DNA from: an uncultured Methanobrevibacter sp.
GTDB lineage: Archaea > Methanobacteriota > Methanobacteria > Methanobacteriales > Methanobacteriaceae
DNA: 64,000 nt
Reading direction: 5' to 3'
NCBI GenBank assembly: GCA_900314635.1
Contig: OMVY01000004.1
Span: 66,878 to 130,877 of the forward strand
The notes below the pieces were generated by a model. That model had not been told where the DNA came from. It did not search any database and saw only the letters and a list, made by a program, of their open reading frames with translations. This document shows, piece by piece, positions 47,862 through 54,817 of this stretch (the first letter of the stretch is position 1; every line of letters begins with the position of its first letter). Both the position numbers and the translations under genes were made by a program.

Positions 47862-47958
47862 TTTTGCTAGCTGTTTGGATTATTAGTTATTTGCTAGCTG
47901 TTTGGATTATTAGTTATTTGCTAGCTGTTTGGATTATTAGTTATTTGCTAGCTATTTG
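47862..47958 (+). repeat. 27-bp tandem repeats in the leader of the second aldo/keto reductase
   Basis: The palindrome GCTAGC recurs at 47866, 47893, 47920 and 47947 in a 27-bp unit TTTGCTAGCTGTTTGGATTA plus TTAGTTA. Three copies are identical and the fourth is partial. The array lies between the TATA-like AAATATTTATATGC (about 47801-47814) and the start codon at 48009, so it is probably transcribed. Confidence 0.9.
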
Positions 47959-48008
47959 ATGATAATTAATTAATTGTTAGAATTTAGATATTTTTTGATT
48001 GTGTTAAT

Positions 48009-49154
48009 ATGAAGTATAGAAAACTTGGAAATACAGGACTTGAGGTCAGCGAAGTGGCATTCGGCGCTGAGTTTTTAGTGGGAAAGACTTTGGAGGAATC
48101 AAGGGAACTGATTGATTACTGCCACGATGAAGGTATTAATTTCCTTGACTGCTGGATGAGCGAGCCTAATGTAAGAACAAACATAGGTCTTGCTATTGAA
48201 GACAAGAGGGATGAATGGATCATCCAAGGTCATTTCGGTTCAACCTGGCAGGATGGCCAGTATGTGCGCACCAGAGAGATGGATAAGGTTAAAGAAGCCT
48301 TTGAAGACTTCATGACTCGGATGAAGTTAGATTATCTTGATTTTGGAATGATTCATTATGTTGATGAGCTGAATGACCTTGAGACAATATTGAATGGCGA
48401 ATTCATCGAATATGTTAGAAAAATGAAGGAAGATGGAATCATCAGACATATTGGATTGAGCACTCATAATCCGGAAATAGCTAAACTGGCTACTGAAATT
48501 GAAGATCTGGAGCTTATAATGTTTTCAATCAATCCTGCATATGACATGCTGAGCTCATTCACTATCGAGAAATCACTTGAGGAAAACGTATTTGATGATG
48601 ATTTTGAAGGCATCGCGCCTAACCGGGCTGAATTATACCAGTTATGTGAAGAAAAGAACATAGCAATCACTGTGATGAAGGCCTTTGCAGGCGGAAGGCT
48701 TTTAAGTGATGATTCTCCATTCGGAGTGGCTTTGACACCGGTTCAATGTCTTGAATACTGCTTGAGTCGTCCTGCTGTAAAGTCTGTTTTTGTCGGCGCA
48801 AAGAATATAGAAGAGATGAGTGAATCAATCTATTATGAGATGGCAAGCGATGAAGAAAAGGATTATGCAAGCGTTCTTGTCAATGCTCCTAGAAACTCTT
48901 ATGAAGGCCAGTGCACTTACTGCGGCCATTGCGCTCCATGCCCTATGAAAATCAATGTTGCAATGGTAAGCAAGTTCTATGACCTTGCAAGAGTCCATGA
49001 TGATGTGCCGGATTCCGTAAGGGAGCACTACAATAATATGGAAGCCAATGCATCCGACTGCACTGCATGTGGAGACTGCGAGAAGAGATGTCCTTTCAAT
49101 GTTGATGTGGTGGACATCATGGAAAAGGCCGACAGCTTGTTTGGTGGAACTTAA
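48009..49154 (+). CDS. Aldo/keto reductase with C-terminal 4Fe-4S domain, second copy
   Basis: 381 residues. Same layout as the protein at 2792 but only distantly similar: MKYRKLGNTGLEVSEVAFGAEFL start, YLDFGMIHYVDE, GLSTHNPE and AFAGGRLL in the barrel; CTYCGHCAPC near 299-308 and CTACGDCEKRCPF near 350-362 for Fe-S binding. The usual catalytic Tyr region reads FLDCWMSEPNVRTNIG, with Trp at the position of the common Tyr, so its chemistry may be altered. Probably a ferredoxin-linked oxidoreductase with unknown substrate. Monocistronic with a repeat-bearing leader. Confidence 0.88.
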   Translation: MKYRKLGNTGLEVSEVAFGAEFLVGKTLEESRELIDYCHDEGINFLDCWMSEPNVRTNIGLAIEDKRDEWIIQGHFGSTWQDGQYVRTREMDKVKEAFEDFMTRMKLDYLDFGMIHYVDELNDLETILNGEFIEYVRKMKEDGIIRHIGLSTHNPEIAKLATEIEDLELIMFSINPAYDMLSSFTIEKSLEENVFDDDFEGIAPNRAELYQLCEEKNIAITVMKAFAGGRLLSDDSPFGVALTPVQCLEYCLSRPAVKSVFVGAKNIEEMSESIYYEMASDEEKDYASVLVNAPRNSYEGQCTYCGHCAPCPMKINVAMVSKFYDLARVHDDVPDSVREHYNNMEANASDCTACGDCEKRCPFNVDVVDIMEKADSLFGGT

Positions 49155-49295
49155 TTTCTTTTTAAAATTTATTTTCCCTCTCTTTTTGCTGACTCTATTT
49201 TTTCCTTTTTTTTAAATCTATTTTTTTCAAATGAATTTACAAATCAAATATAAATTTTTTTATACTAATAACTAGAAATATATTTACAATGTTAA

Positions 49296-49353
49296 TTCAA
49301 TAGCATTAAGGCTATTTTTAAAGCCTTGCAAATTGAAATAAACTGCTGTTGAA
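49296..49353 (+). ncRNA. Structured 5' leader element upstream of uppS
   Basis: An outer stem TTCAATAGCA (49296-49305) / TGCTGTTGAA (49344-49353) pairs over ten positions with one G-U; inside it is the hairpin AAGGCT (49308-49313) / AGCCTT (49322-49327) with an 8-base loop. A TATA-like TTTTTATACTAATA lies at about 49255-49268, so the element would begin at or near the transcript 5' end, about 60 nt before the uppS start at 49415. Not a riboswitch class I recognise. Confidence 0.45.
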
Positions 49354-49414
49354 TATAAAAGGATTAATTTGAAATTTAATTTAAATAAATATTTTTTAAC
49401 TATTGGGGAATTTT

Positions 49415-50179
49415 ATGGCTCCGGATTTTTTATATAAGATTTATGAAAAAAGATTGCTGAATGAATTGGATCCCGCGAGGATGCCCAAGCATGTAGCTAT
49501 TATCATGGACGGCAATAGAAGATACACCAGGGTTCAAGGAAACATGGAGGTTACCAGAGGTCACGAATTAGGCGTGGACACTCTGGAAAAGGTTCTTGAC
49601 TGGAGTATCGATCTGGGTATCGAAATCGTTACCGCATATGCCTTTTCAACCGAAAACTTCAACAGGTCTGAAAAGGAAGTGAAAGGACTGATGGATCTTT
49701 TTGTAAAGAATTTCAAAAGGATTGTCAATCATGAGAAGATTCACAGGAACAAGGTTCGCGTCAAGGTTGTTGGAAGATTGGAGCTTCTGCCTGATGATGT
49801 AAGGGAAGCTATTCAGGAAGCGGAAGATGCTACCAAGGATTATCATGACAGGCTTTTCAATCTTGCTATTGGATATGATGGTCGTTTGGAGATTGTAGAT
49901 GCTGTAAAAAAGATTTATAAAAAGATTGAAGCAGGGGAGCTTTCCATAGATGATGTGGATGAGAAGCTCATCAATGACAATCTTTATACCGAAGGATTAG
50001 CTGATCCGAACCTGATTATAAGAACAAGCGGTGAGGAACGTTTAAGCGGGTTCCTGCTCTGGCAGTCATCCTATTCCGAACTCTACTTCTGCGACAGCTT
50101 GTGGCCTGAGCTTAGAAAAATCGATTATCTAAGAGCTATTCGTGACTATCAAGCTAGAGACAGACGTTTTGGCGTATAA
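49415..50179 (+). CDS. uppS: cis-Prenyltransferase (undecaprenyl diphosphate synthase family)
   Basis: 254 residues from ATG 49415 (TTGGGGAA upstream; TTG 49403 would place this inside). Builds long cis-polyprenyl diphosphates for glycan carrier lipids. [14 protein letters not shown] near 28-41 with the catalytic Asp, [12 protein letters not shown] near 75-86 and [23 protein letters not shown] near 204-226 are the conserved regions. In Methanobrevibacter the lipid carriers serve pseudomurein and surface glycan synthesis. Confidence 0.95.
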   Translation: MAPDFLYKIYEKRLLNELDPARMPKHVAIIMDGNRRYTRVQGNMEVTRGHELGVDTLEKVLDWSIDLGIEIVTAYAFSTENFNRSEKEVKGLMDLFVKNFKRIVNHEKIHRNKVRVKVVGRLELLPDDVREAIQEAEDATKDYHDRLFNLAIGYDGRLEIVDAVKKIYKKIEAGELSIDDVDEKLINDNLYTEGLADPNLIIRTSGEERLSGFLLWQSSYSELYFCDSLWPELRKIDYLRAIRDYQARDRRFGV

Positions 50180-50198
50180 ATTTAATATTTTTTTTTTT

Positions 50199-50232
50199 AA
50201 TGATTCAATAGAATAATCATTTTCTTTTTTTA
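50199..50232 (+). terminator. Terminator after uppS
   Basis: AATGATT (50199-50205) and AATCATT (50215-50221) make a 7-bp stem with a 9-base loop, followed by TTCTTTTTTT; a run of ten T precedes it. Confidence 0.6.
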
Positions 50233-50273
50233 AATTTTATAAATTTTATATTTCTTAGAGAATTGTGGTAATT

Positions 50274-51035
50274 ATGATAGACACTCATTGTCATGTTAAT
50301 TTCAAGGATTATGATGAGGACAGAGACGAAGTTGTCGAAAGAGCCAAAGCCAAATTGATTGGATTCATCGACTCAGGTTTCGGCTATGAAAGCAATATCA
50401 AGTCATTGAAGCAGTCAAAAGAATATGAAGGCTTTGCATACTCCACTTTTGGCTTCCATCCGGTTTCATCTCAAAACTGCACTCAAAAAGAGCTGGATGA
50501 TGTAAAGGAACAGGTCATCACTCACATGGATGAGATTGTGGCCATAGGCGAAGTCGGAATGGATTTTTACTACTGCACAGACAAGGCCTTGAGGGAAAGG
50601 CAGAAGGAAATATTTTTGGAATTCGTAGAGCTTGCAGATGAATATAAAAAGCCATTGGTGATTCATGGAAGAGATGCCGAGAAGAAGATCTTCAATATGC
50701 TTGAAGATTATGATGACATTCCAAGGGTGGTGTTCCACTGCTATGGAGGAAGCGCTAAACTGGCTCGAAGAATTGCAGACAAGGATGAATACTATATGAG
50801 CTGCTCCACACAGGTCTGCTACAGCACGGCCCATCAGGAGCTTTTCAGCAAGATTCCATTGGAGAGAATCCTGACTGAAACAGACAGTCCATATCTTGCA
50901 ATGACCAAGGAAGAGAGAAACGAACCTGCAAATGTGGCTCTTGCAGTTGAAAAGCTTGCGGAGATACAGAATATGGATGTTTCTATCATCGATGAGACAA
51001 CTGAAGCTAATGCACATCATGTTTTTGGAATCTGA
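50274..51035 (+). CDS. TatD-family metal-dependent hydrolase
   Basis: 253 residues from ATG 50274; GTG 50265 is three codons earlier. DTHCHVNF at 3-10 (HxH metal site), GEVGMDFYY, VIHGRDAEKK, VFHCYGG and ETDSPYLAM are the conserved metal-binding and active-site regions of TatD DNases/amidohydrolases. Proteins of this family degrade DNA or act in proofreading; the archaeal substrate is not established. Follows uppS with its own short leader. Confidence 0.93.
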   Translation: MIDTHCHVNFKDYDEDRDEVVERAKAKLIGFIDSGFGYESNIKSLKQSKEYEGFAYSTFGFHPVSSQNCTQKELDDVKEQVITHMDEIVAIGEVGMDFYYCTDKALRERQKEIFLEFVELADEYKKPLVIHGRDAEKKIFNMLEDYDDIPRVVFHCYGGSAKLARRIADKDEYYMSCSTQVCYSTAHQELFSKIPLERILTETDSPYLAMTKEERNEPANVALAVEKLAEIQNMDVSIIDETTEANAHHVFGI

Positions 51036-51119
51036 CTTTTGTATTTCAGTTTAGAGAAATTTAGTTGAAATAGTTCAATTTAACTTAATATTGTGATTAT
51101 AAAAATTTAGTTGATAATT

Positions 51120-51800
51120 ATGAAACCTTATGTAATTTTAAATGCTGCAATGACCTTGGATGGCAAGATAGCTACTAAAACAGGAAGTTCTGAGATCTCA
51201 GGTCCCGAGGATCTGGAGCGTGTTCATGAAATCCGTAAAAAAGCTGATGGGATAATGGTTGGAATTGGAACCGTGCTGGCAGATGATCCGCGTCTTACAG
51301 TGCACAAGATTCCATCAAGCAAGTCAGACAATCCGATTCGTGTAGTTGTAGACAACAAGGCGAGGACTCCTATTGATTTTAGAATCCTTAATGATGATGC
51401 AGACACAATAATCGCAGTTGGAAGCATCTGCGATGAGAATAATCCGAACAGCGATGAGGGTGCCGTTTCAAGAGCCAAGGCTATTTCACAAAAGGCGGAT
51501 GTATTCTATTCATCCAAGACTCCTGTTGATCTTGTGGAATTCATGGATTATCTCTATTCAAAAGGAATCAAGACACTAATGCTTGAAGGTGGCGCCACCT
51601 TGAACTTTTCAATGATAAAAGATAATCTCATTGACGAGGTGAGGATATGCATTGCTCCTATGATTGCAGGAGGAAAAGACGCCAAGACATTCTTTGACGG
51701 CGAGGGCTTCGACTACATGAAGGATGCTGTAAAACTAGAGCTGGTTAAGTCTTATTCCTGTGGAAAGGACTTTGTTATGGAGTACAAGGTTTTAAAATAA
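51120..51800 (+). CDS. arfC: 2,5-Diamino-6-ribosylamino-pyrimidinone phosphate reductase
   Basis: 226 residues from ATG 51120. RibD C-terminal-type reductase that acts in archaeal riboflavin and F420 (deazaflavin) synthesis, reducing the ribosylamino pyrimidine to a ribitylamino form with NADPH. VILNAAMTLDGKIATKTG near 6-23, IMVGIGTVLADDPRLTVH near 46-63 and LMLEGGATLNFSMI near 155-168 are family motifs. No deaminase domain is present, as usual in archaea. Confidence 0.94.
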   Translation: MKPYVILNAAMTLDGKIATKTGSSEISGPEDLERVHEIRKKADGIMVGIGTVLADDPRLTVHKIPSSKSDNPIRVVVDNKARTPIDFRILNDDADTIIAVGSICDENNPNSDEGAVSRAKAISQKADVFYSSKTPVDLVEFMDYLYSKGIKTLMLEGGATLNFSMIKDNLIDEVRICIAPMIAGGKDAKTFFDGEGFDYMKDAVKLELVKSYSCGKDFVMEYKVLK

Positions 51801-51805
51801 GTTTT

Positions 51806-51990
51806 TTTAAAGAGTATTTTTTCCTTTTTAAATTTTTTTAAAAAGAGTTATTTTTTTAAATAATTTGGATTAGTTTTTTATTTTAAAAAGAGTATTTTTT
51901 TTTTGAAATTAGTTTTTTTTATTTTAAAAAGAGTATTTTTTTAAAGTTTTTTCTATTTTTATTAAAAAGAGCTATTAATTTTTAAAAAAG
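51806..51990 (+). repeat. Degenerate repeats of AAAAAGAGTATTTTTTT after arfC
   Basis: Five iterations of the motif (T)AAAGAG(T/C)ATTTTTTT occur at about 51810, 51843, 51885, 51927 and 51964, spaced about 33-42 bp. They provide repeated U-tracts after the arfC stop. Confidence 0.7.
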
Positions 51991-51994
51991 ATTA

Positions 51995-52027
51995 TAAAAG
52001 CAAACAAATATTCCTTGTTTGCTTTTA
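51995..52027 (+). terminator. Perfect 13-bp hairpin 195 bp after arfC
   Basis: TAAAAGCAAACAA (51995-52007) and TTGTTTGCTTTTA (52015-52027) pair perfectly with a 7-base loop ATATTCC. No T-run follows, unlike the other terminators here. It could end a transcript on either strand, mark the 3' end of a small RNA, or be a protein site. Confidence 0.5.
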
Positions 52028-52337
52028 CTAAGTTTCAAATGTTGATTTTACTTTTTTGGGTTTTATTTTTTTAATATCTATTTTTTCACCCTCAATAAAT
52101 TTTGATTTGTCGATTTGTTTAAATTAGATTGTATTTTTAAAATATTAAGAAAGAATGATTTTAGTTTAGCCTTGTTAAAATGCATTTTTTAATTTAATAT
52201 TTTTTATTTTTTTTTTTTATTGAGTTTTGAATTCTACATTCTTTTTGCTTTTATTGATTATTTGAAAATTCCTTTTACCACCTCTGTTTTGATATTTAGG
52301 CTTTTTCTATGATAGTATTCATTTTTTTATTTTATTT
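52028..52337. other. AT-rich stretch without a gene
   Basis: 310 bp. Contains GAGGTGG on the minus strand at about 52278-52284 (a ribosome-site-like sequence) followed only by a stop-bounded frame without start, and the eight-codon frame MNTIIEKA. I see no further gene. The sequence is downstream of the degenerate promoter P1 and may be a decayed member of the small-ORF family. Confidence 0.35.
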
Positions 52338-52385
52338 TTCCTAAATATCTATAATGGTAGTTTTGTTTTAATAGTATATAACTGT
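52338..52385 (-). promoter_or_regulatory. Promoter P1 with a half DtxR-like box
   Basis: On the minus strand a TATA box AGTTATATACT (52375-52385) is followed by sequence matching promoter P3 almost base for base, then by TTTAGG (52340-52345) without a good second arm. It is the degenerate member of the three related promoters; no intact gene follows. Confidence 0.5.
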
Positions 52386-52537
52386 TTCTATATATTAAAA
52401 CATTATTATAATTATAAAACAATTTTATTTTTTTGGGTTTGGTCTTGAGAAAAGGTTTAAAAATAGTTTTTATGAATTTTAAAATAATCTTTTGTTAATA
52501 ACAGAAAATAAGGTATAAATTAAATGAAATAGAATAC

Positions 52538-52663
52538 TTATATTCTATCTCTGCTAATTCTAAAAATGGAATTAAATGCTTTTTTAATAGGGTTTTTCTT
52601 GGCTTCTTCTTTTTTTCTTTCCCTTTCCAGGAATTCTTTTCTTCGTTGTGCTTCATTCGCCAT
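52538..52663 (-). CDS. 41-residue Lys/Arg/Glu-rich peptide (small ORF A)
   Basis: ATG 52663 with GGTGAT three bases upstream; stop TAA at 52538. Sequence begins MANEAQRRKEFLERERKKEE and continues AKKNPIKKAFNSIFRISRDRI. The first 25 residues should form a highly charged helix; the last 15 are basic and amphipathic. The AKK-x-P-x-K...F region matches ORF B, so they look like paralogues. It follows ORF B by 22 bp, under promoter P2. No known family. Confidence 0.6.
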   Translation of the reverse strand: MANEAQRRKEFLERERKKEEAKKNPIKKAFNSIFRISRDRI

Positions 52664-52685
52664 TTAATCACCAAATTAATATTGA

Positions 52686-52823
52686 TTAATCATTGTTGGT
52701 TTTCTTATTACAGCATCCAAAGAAATAATTTCTAACCTTGTGCACTGGTTTTTTAGCATCTTCAGCATTTTTTGCTTCTCTGGCTTTTAATTTCTTTCTC
52801 TCTTCTGCTATATTGCTTGTCAT
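52686..52823 (-). CDS. 45-residue basic peptide with a CC motif (small ORF B)
   Basis: ATG 52823 with AAAGGAGG seven bases upstream, an excellent signal. Begins MTSNIAEERKKLKAREAKNA, then EDAKKPVHKVRNYFFGCCNK and a short KTNND end. The helix-forming charged N-terminus and the AKKPxxKxxxxYF region are shared with ORF A; the adjacent cysteines FGCC are unique. Metal binding by CC plus His is possible. First gene after promoter P2, whose start site overlaps a DtxR-like palindrome. Confidence 0.65.
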   Translation of the reverse strand: MTSNIAEERKKLKAREAKNAEDAKKPVHKVRNYFFGCCNKKTNND

Positions 52824-52860
52824 GCTTCGCCTCCTTTTTCATGGTTAATGTTTTTTTATT

Positions 52861-52876
52861 TTTAGGTTTTCCTAAA
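52861..52876 (-). promoter_or_regulatory. DtxR/IdeR-like operator at promoter P2
   Basis: TTTAGGTTTTCCTAAA: arms TTTAGG/CCTAAA are perfect around a 4-base centre. On the minus strand a TATA box (AGTTATATAAT, about 52899-52909) lies about 28 bp upstream, placing the palindrome over the transcription start of small ORF B, where a bound repressor would block initiation. Confidence 0.65.
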
Positions 52877-52909
52877 TATATTAATATATGGTCTTGTTAT
52901 TATATAACT

Positions 52910-53209
52910 TTTTTTATTATCATTCTGCTGTATTTTTTTATGAATTTCCTAGAGATCCTGTTAAATCAAGGGATTTTCACTGAAAACATATAAGATAAGT
53001 TAAAAAACAGATGGGATAAGTTAGATTACAGATAAAGTAAGGGGGTATAATGGGAAAATAGTGTAAATAAGATAAAATAAGATAATAAATCAATATAAAT
53101 AAAAATAGAGTAAATTGCAATAATATAAAAATAATATGAATTCAATATCTTTTGATAATTAAAAACTTTTTTAGATTGATTTGATTTGATTTTAATTCAT
53201 AAATGAATT
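52910..53209. other. AT-rich stretch between small ORFs
   Basis: 300 bp. Purine-rich near 53000-53110 with GATAAGTTAGATTACAGATA and repeated GATAAAATAAGATAATAAAT. Nothing I can support as a gene. It holds the 3' region of ORF C and the upstream part of promoter P2. Confidence 0.3.
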
Positions 53210-53259
53210 ATGGATAATTTGTTTAGCGAAGATAATATTTTAGATATGGGGGTTTTTAA

Positions 53260-53352
53260 TTATCGTCTAAAAGATACTACTTTGGGATCACGTTTTCTTT
53301 TAGCTTTTGATTTTTTTTGTTTCTTGCCGGAAATTCCACTGCGACTTACCAG
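53260..53352 (-). CDS. 30-residue Lys/Arg-rich peptide, possible CTG start (small ORF C)
   Basis: GGAGGTG (minus strand, 53358-53364) is followed at five bases by CTG 53352, which opens SRSGISGKKQKKSKAKRKRD then PKVVSFRR and TAA at 53260. About 40 percent Lys/Arg; probably binds nucleic acid or an acidic partner. There is no in-frame ATG, GTG or TTG, so CTG initiation is the only reading that uses the strong ribosome site; the ATG just before it gives only MEV. An antisense 54-codon frame (53210-53374, plus) overlaps it but has no ribosome site. Confidence 0.4.
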   Translation of the reverse strand: MVSRSGISGKKQKKSKAKRKRDPKVVSFRR

Positions 53353-53467
53353 TGTTACACCTCCATTTTTTTAAGATATTGGTCCTAATTTAATTGAATT
53401 TTTTTTTTGAGTGATTTAATGATTTGATAGTATGTTTTTTTGATTTTACTTGTGCTTTTCAATTAAA

Positions 53468-53483
53468 TTTAGGCACGCCTAAA
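53468..53483 (-). promoter_or_regulatory. DtxR/IdeR-like operator at promoter P3, start-site box
   Basis: TTTAGGCACGCCTAAA: seven-base arms TTTAGGC/GCCTAAA, the best match of the set. It lies about 28 bp downstream (minus strand) of the TATA box at 53511-53520. Confidence 0.7.
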
Positions 53484-53510
53484 TATCTTTAATTATAGTT
53501 TGTTTTCATA

Positions 53511-53520
53511 GTATATAAAT
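53511..53520 (-). promoter_or_regulatory. TATA box of promoter P3
   Basis: ATTTATATAC on the minus strand, between the two DtxR-like palindromes. The 33-bp spacing to the CCTAAA arm is the same as in P1. Confidence 0.6.
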
Positions 53521-53521
53521 A

Positions 53522-53537
53522 TTTAGGTTTGCCTAAA
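53522..53537 (-). promoter_or_regulatory. DtxR/IdeR-like operator at promoter P3, upstream box
   Basis: TTTAGGTTTGCCTAAA: perfect six-base arms around TTTG. It lies just upstream of the TATA box (minus strand), over the position of the TFB recognition element, so P3 has operators on both sides of TATA. Confidence 0.7.
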
Positions 53538-53776
53538 AATTTAGAGCTTTTTATCAATACTTTTTTTTCAAGTTAAAAACTCTTTAAAACTGGTTTATAG
53601 TTTTAAAAATAGTTAAATTAGATTTTTAAATAAAATTAGTATTTTTTTAACAAATGAGGGTAATATATTAAGGAATAATAAAAAAATAAGTAAAAAAAGT
53701 TAAAAATAAAAAAATAGGTTAAAAAGTTAAAAATAAAAAAATTAATGACTGGTTGCTATGAATCCTTTAAATTAGA

Positions 53777-53941
53777 TTAAAGGTTGGTTGCTATGAATCC
53801 GATAATCAAAATAATAAATATCAGATAGTATAGAGCAATTCTTGTAAATTTATTTGTTTTAACCTCATCGATAAGCAGAATCAAAAGAACAATCAACAGA
53901 ATTATCTCTATAATACTCATTATCAGCAATAGAATATTCAT
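53777..53941 (-). CDS. 54-residue two-helix membrane protein
   Basis: ATG 53941 with AGTGATGAC upstream, starting 9 bases after the end of the PHP gene (TAA/TAG at 53951). Two hydrophobic helices (about 2-24 and 36-52) joined by DEVKTNKFTR. Position and frame integrity suggest cotranscription with the PHP gene. The DNA coding for the C-terminus (GGTTGCTATGAATCC on the plus strand) is duplicated right after the stop. Confidence 0.6.
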   Translation of the reverse strand: MNILLLIMSIIEIILLIVLLILLIDEVKTNKFTRIALYYLIFIILIIGFIATNL

Positions 53942-53950
53942 TGTCATCAC

Positions 53951-54619
53951 TTAGTAAACGCCGCGTTTTTCAAGTATCTTTCTTGGATTGTCAACAGTTG
54001 CAGTCATAGCTTCTTCCCTGCTCATGCCTGCGCCTAAAGCAATTTCAATAGCTCTATCAAAAGTGATTAAATCATCAGGAGCATGGGTGTCGGTATCCAC
54101 TACCAAGTCGTTTCCGACTTTTCTTGCAATATTTGCAACATGTCCGTTTCCAAGGCAATGTCCTTTTCTTGCGCTTATTTCAAGAGTCACATCATTTTCC
54201 AGGGCGATTTCTGCTTCTTCTTCGGTTATGAGTCCCGGATGGCCGAGTATATCCACATCCTTGCAGCTGACAGCAGCAAGATTTGTTCCTCCGATAACAG
54301 GCTCGTTCAATGTTTCCCCATGAACCACAACGATCTTTGCACCGAGTTTGCGGGCCTTTTTAGCAAGTGGCGCGATTGATTCGGTTGGAGCATGTGTGAT
54401 TTCGGCACCAAGTACAACTGTGATGTCCCAGTTCTTGTTGATGTCATCGATTGCCTTTTTAATGTTCGGTATGGTTTCTATGTTTGAGTAATCAACATGA
54501 TCTGTAATAGCTATTGTTTCATGGCCCAGCACAAGAGCACGTCTTGCAAGTTCTGAAGGCAGGAGCTCTCCATCACTGAAAAGTGAGTGCATGTGCAGGT
54601 CTATTCTTTTATGAGTCAT
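53951..54619 (-). CDS. PHP-domain phosphoesterase
   Basis: 222 residues from ATG 54619 with AAGGAGAAT; the frame runs 22 codons further without a signal. [14 protein letters not shown] near 5-18, AITDHVDY near 38-45, [13 protein letters not shown] and [11 protein letters not shown] carry the metal-binding His and Asp residues of the PHP fold. Histidinol phosphatase-like; the substrate is unknown. ATG lies 200 bp from the divergent pantoate kinase gene. Confidence 0.88.
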   Translation of the reverse strand: MTHKRIDLHMHSLFSDGELLPSELARRALVLGHETIAITDHVDYSNIETIPNIKKAIDDINKNWDITVVLGAEITHAPTESIAPLAKKARKLGAKIVVVHGETLNEPVIGGTNLAAVSCKDVDILGHPGLITEEEAEIALENDVTLEISARKGHCLGNGHVANIARKVGNDLVVDTDTHAPDDLITFDRAIEIALGAGMSREEAMTATVDNPRKILEKRGVY

Positions 54620-54817
54620 TCTAATTCTCCTTATGATTTTTTTGATTTCTATTGAGCAGTTGCTCTTTGATATAATAAGTTTCATATATTTTAAAATTTA
54701 AATAAATATATGATTTAGTCGTTTCAATGAATAATTCAATAATCATATTAATTTTTGATTTTATTATTTATATACTTAATAGGCTACTGCCATGATTTAA
54801 TTTTTGAAAGTGTTAAA

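Noticed and set aside
50466-51020. 184-codon minus-strand frame
   Set aside because: Lies wholly within the tatD gene, which has intact motifs; no initiation signals.
52772-52993. 73-codon hydrophobic plus-strand frame
   Set aside because: It is the shadow of small ORF B and its promoter; starts inside ORF B, no ribosome site.
53210-53374. 54-codon plus-strand frame opposite small ORF C
   Set aside because: No ribosome site or promoter on that strand; its hydrophobic/Phe-rich end is what the complement of Lys/Arg codons gives. Kept only as a note.
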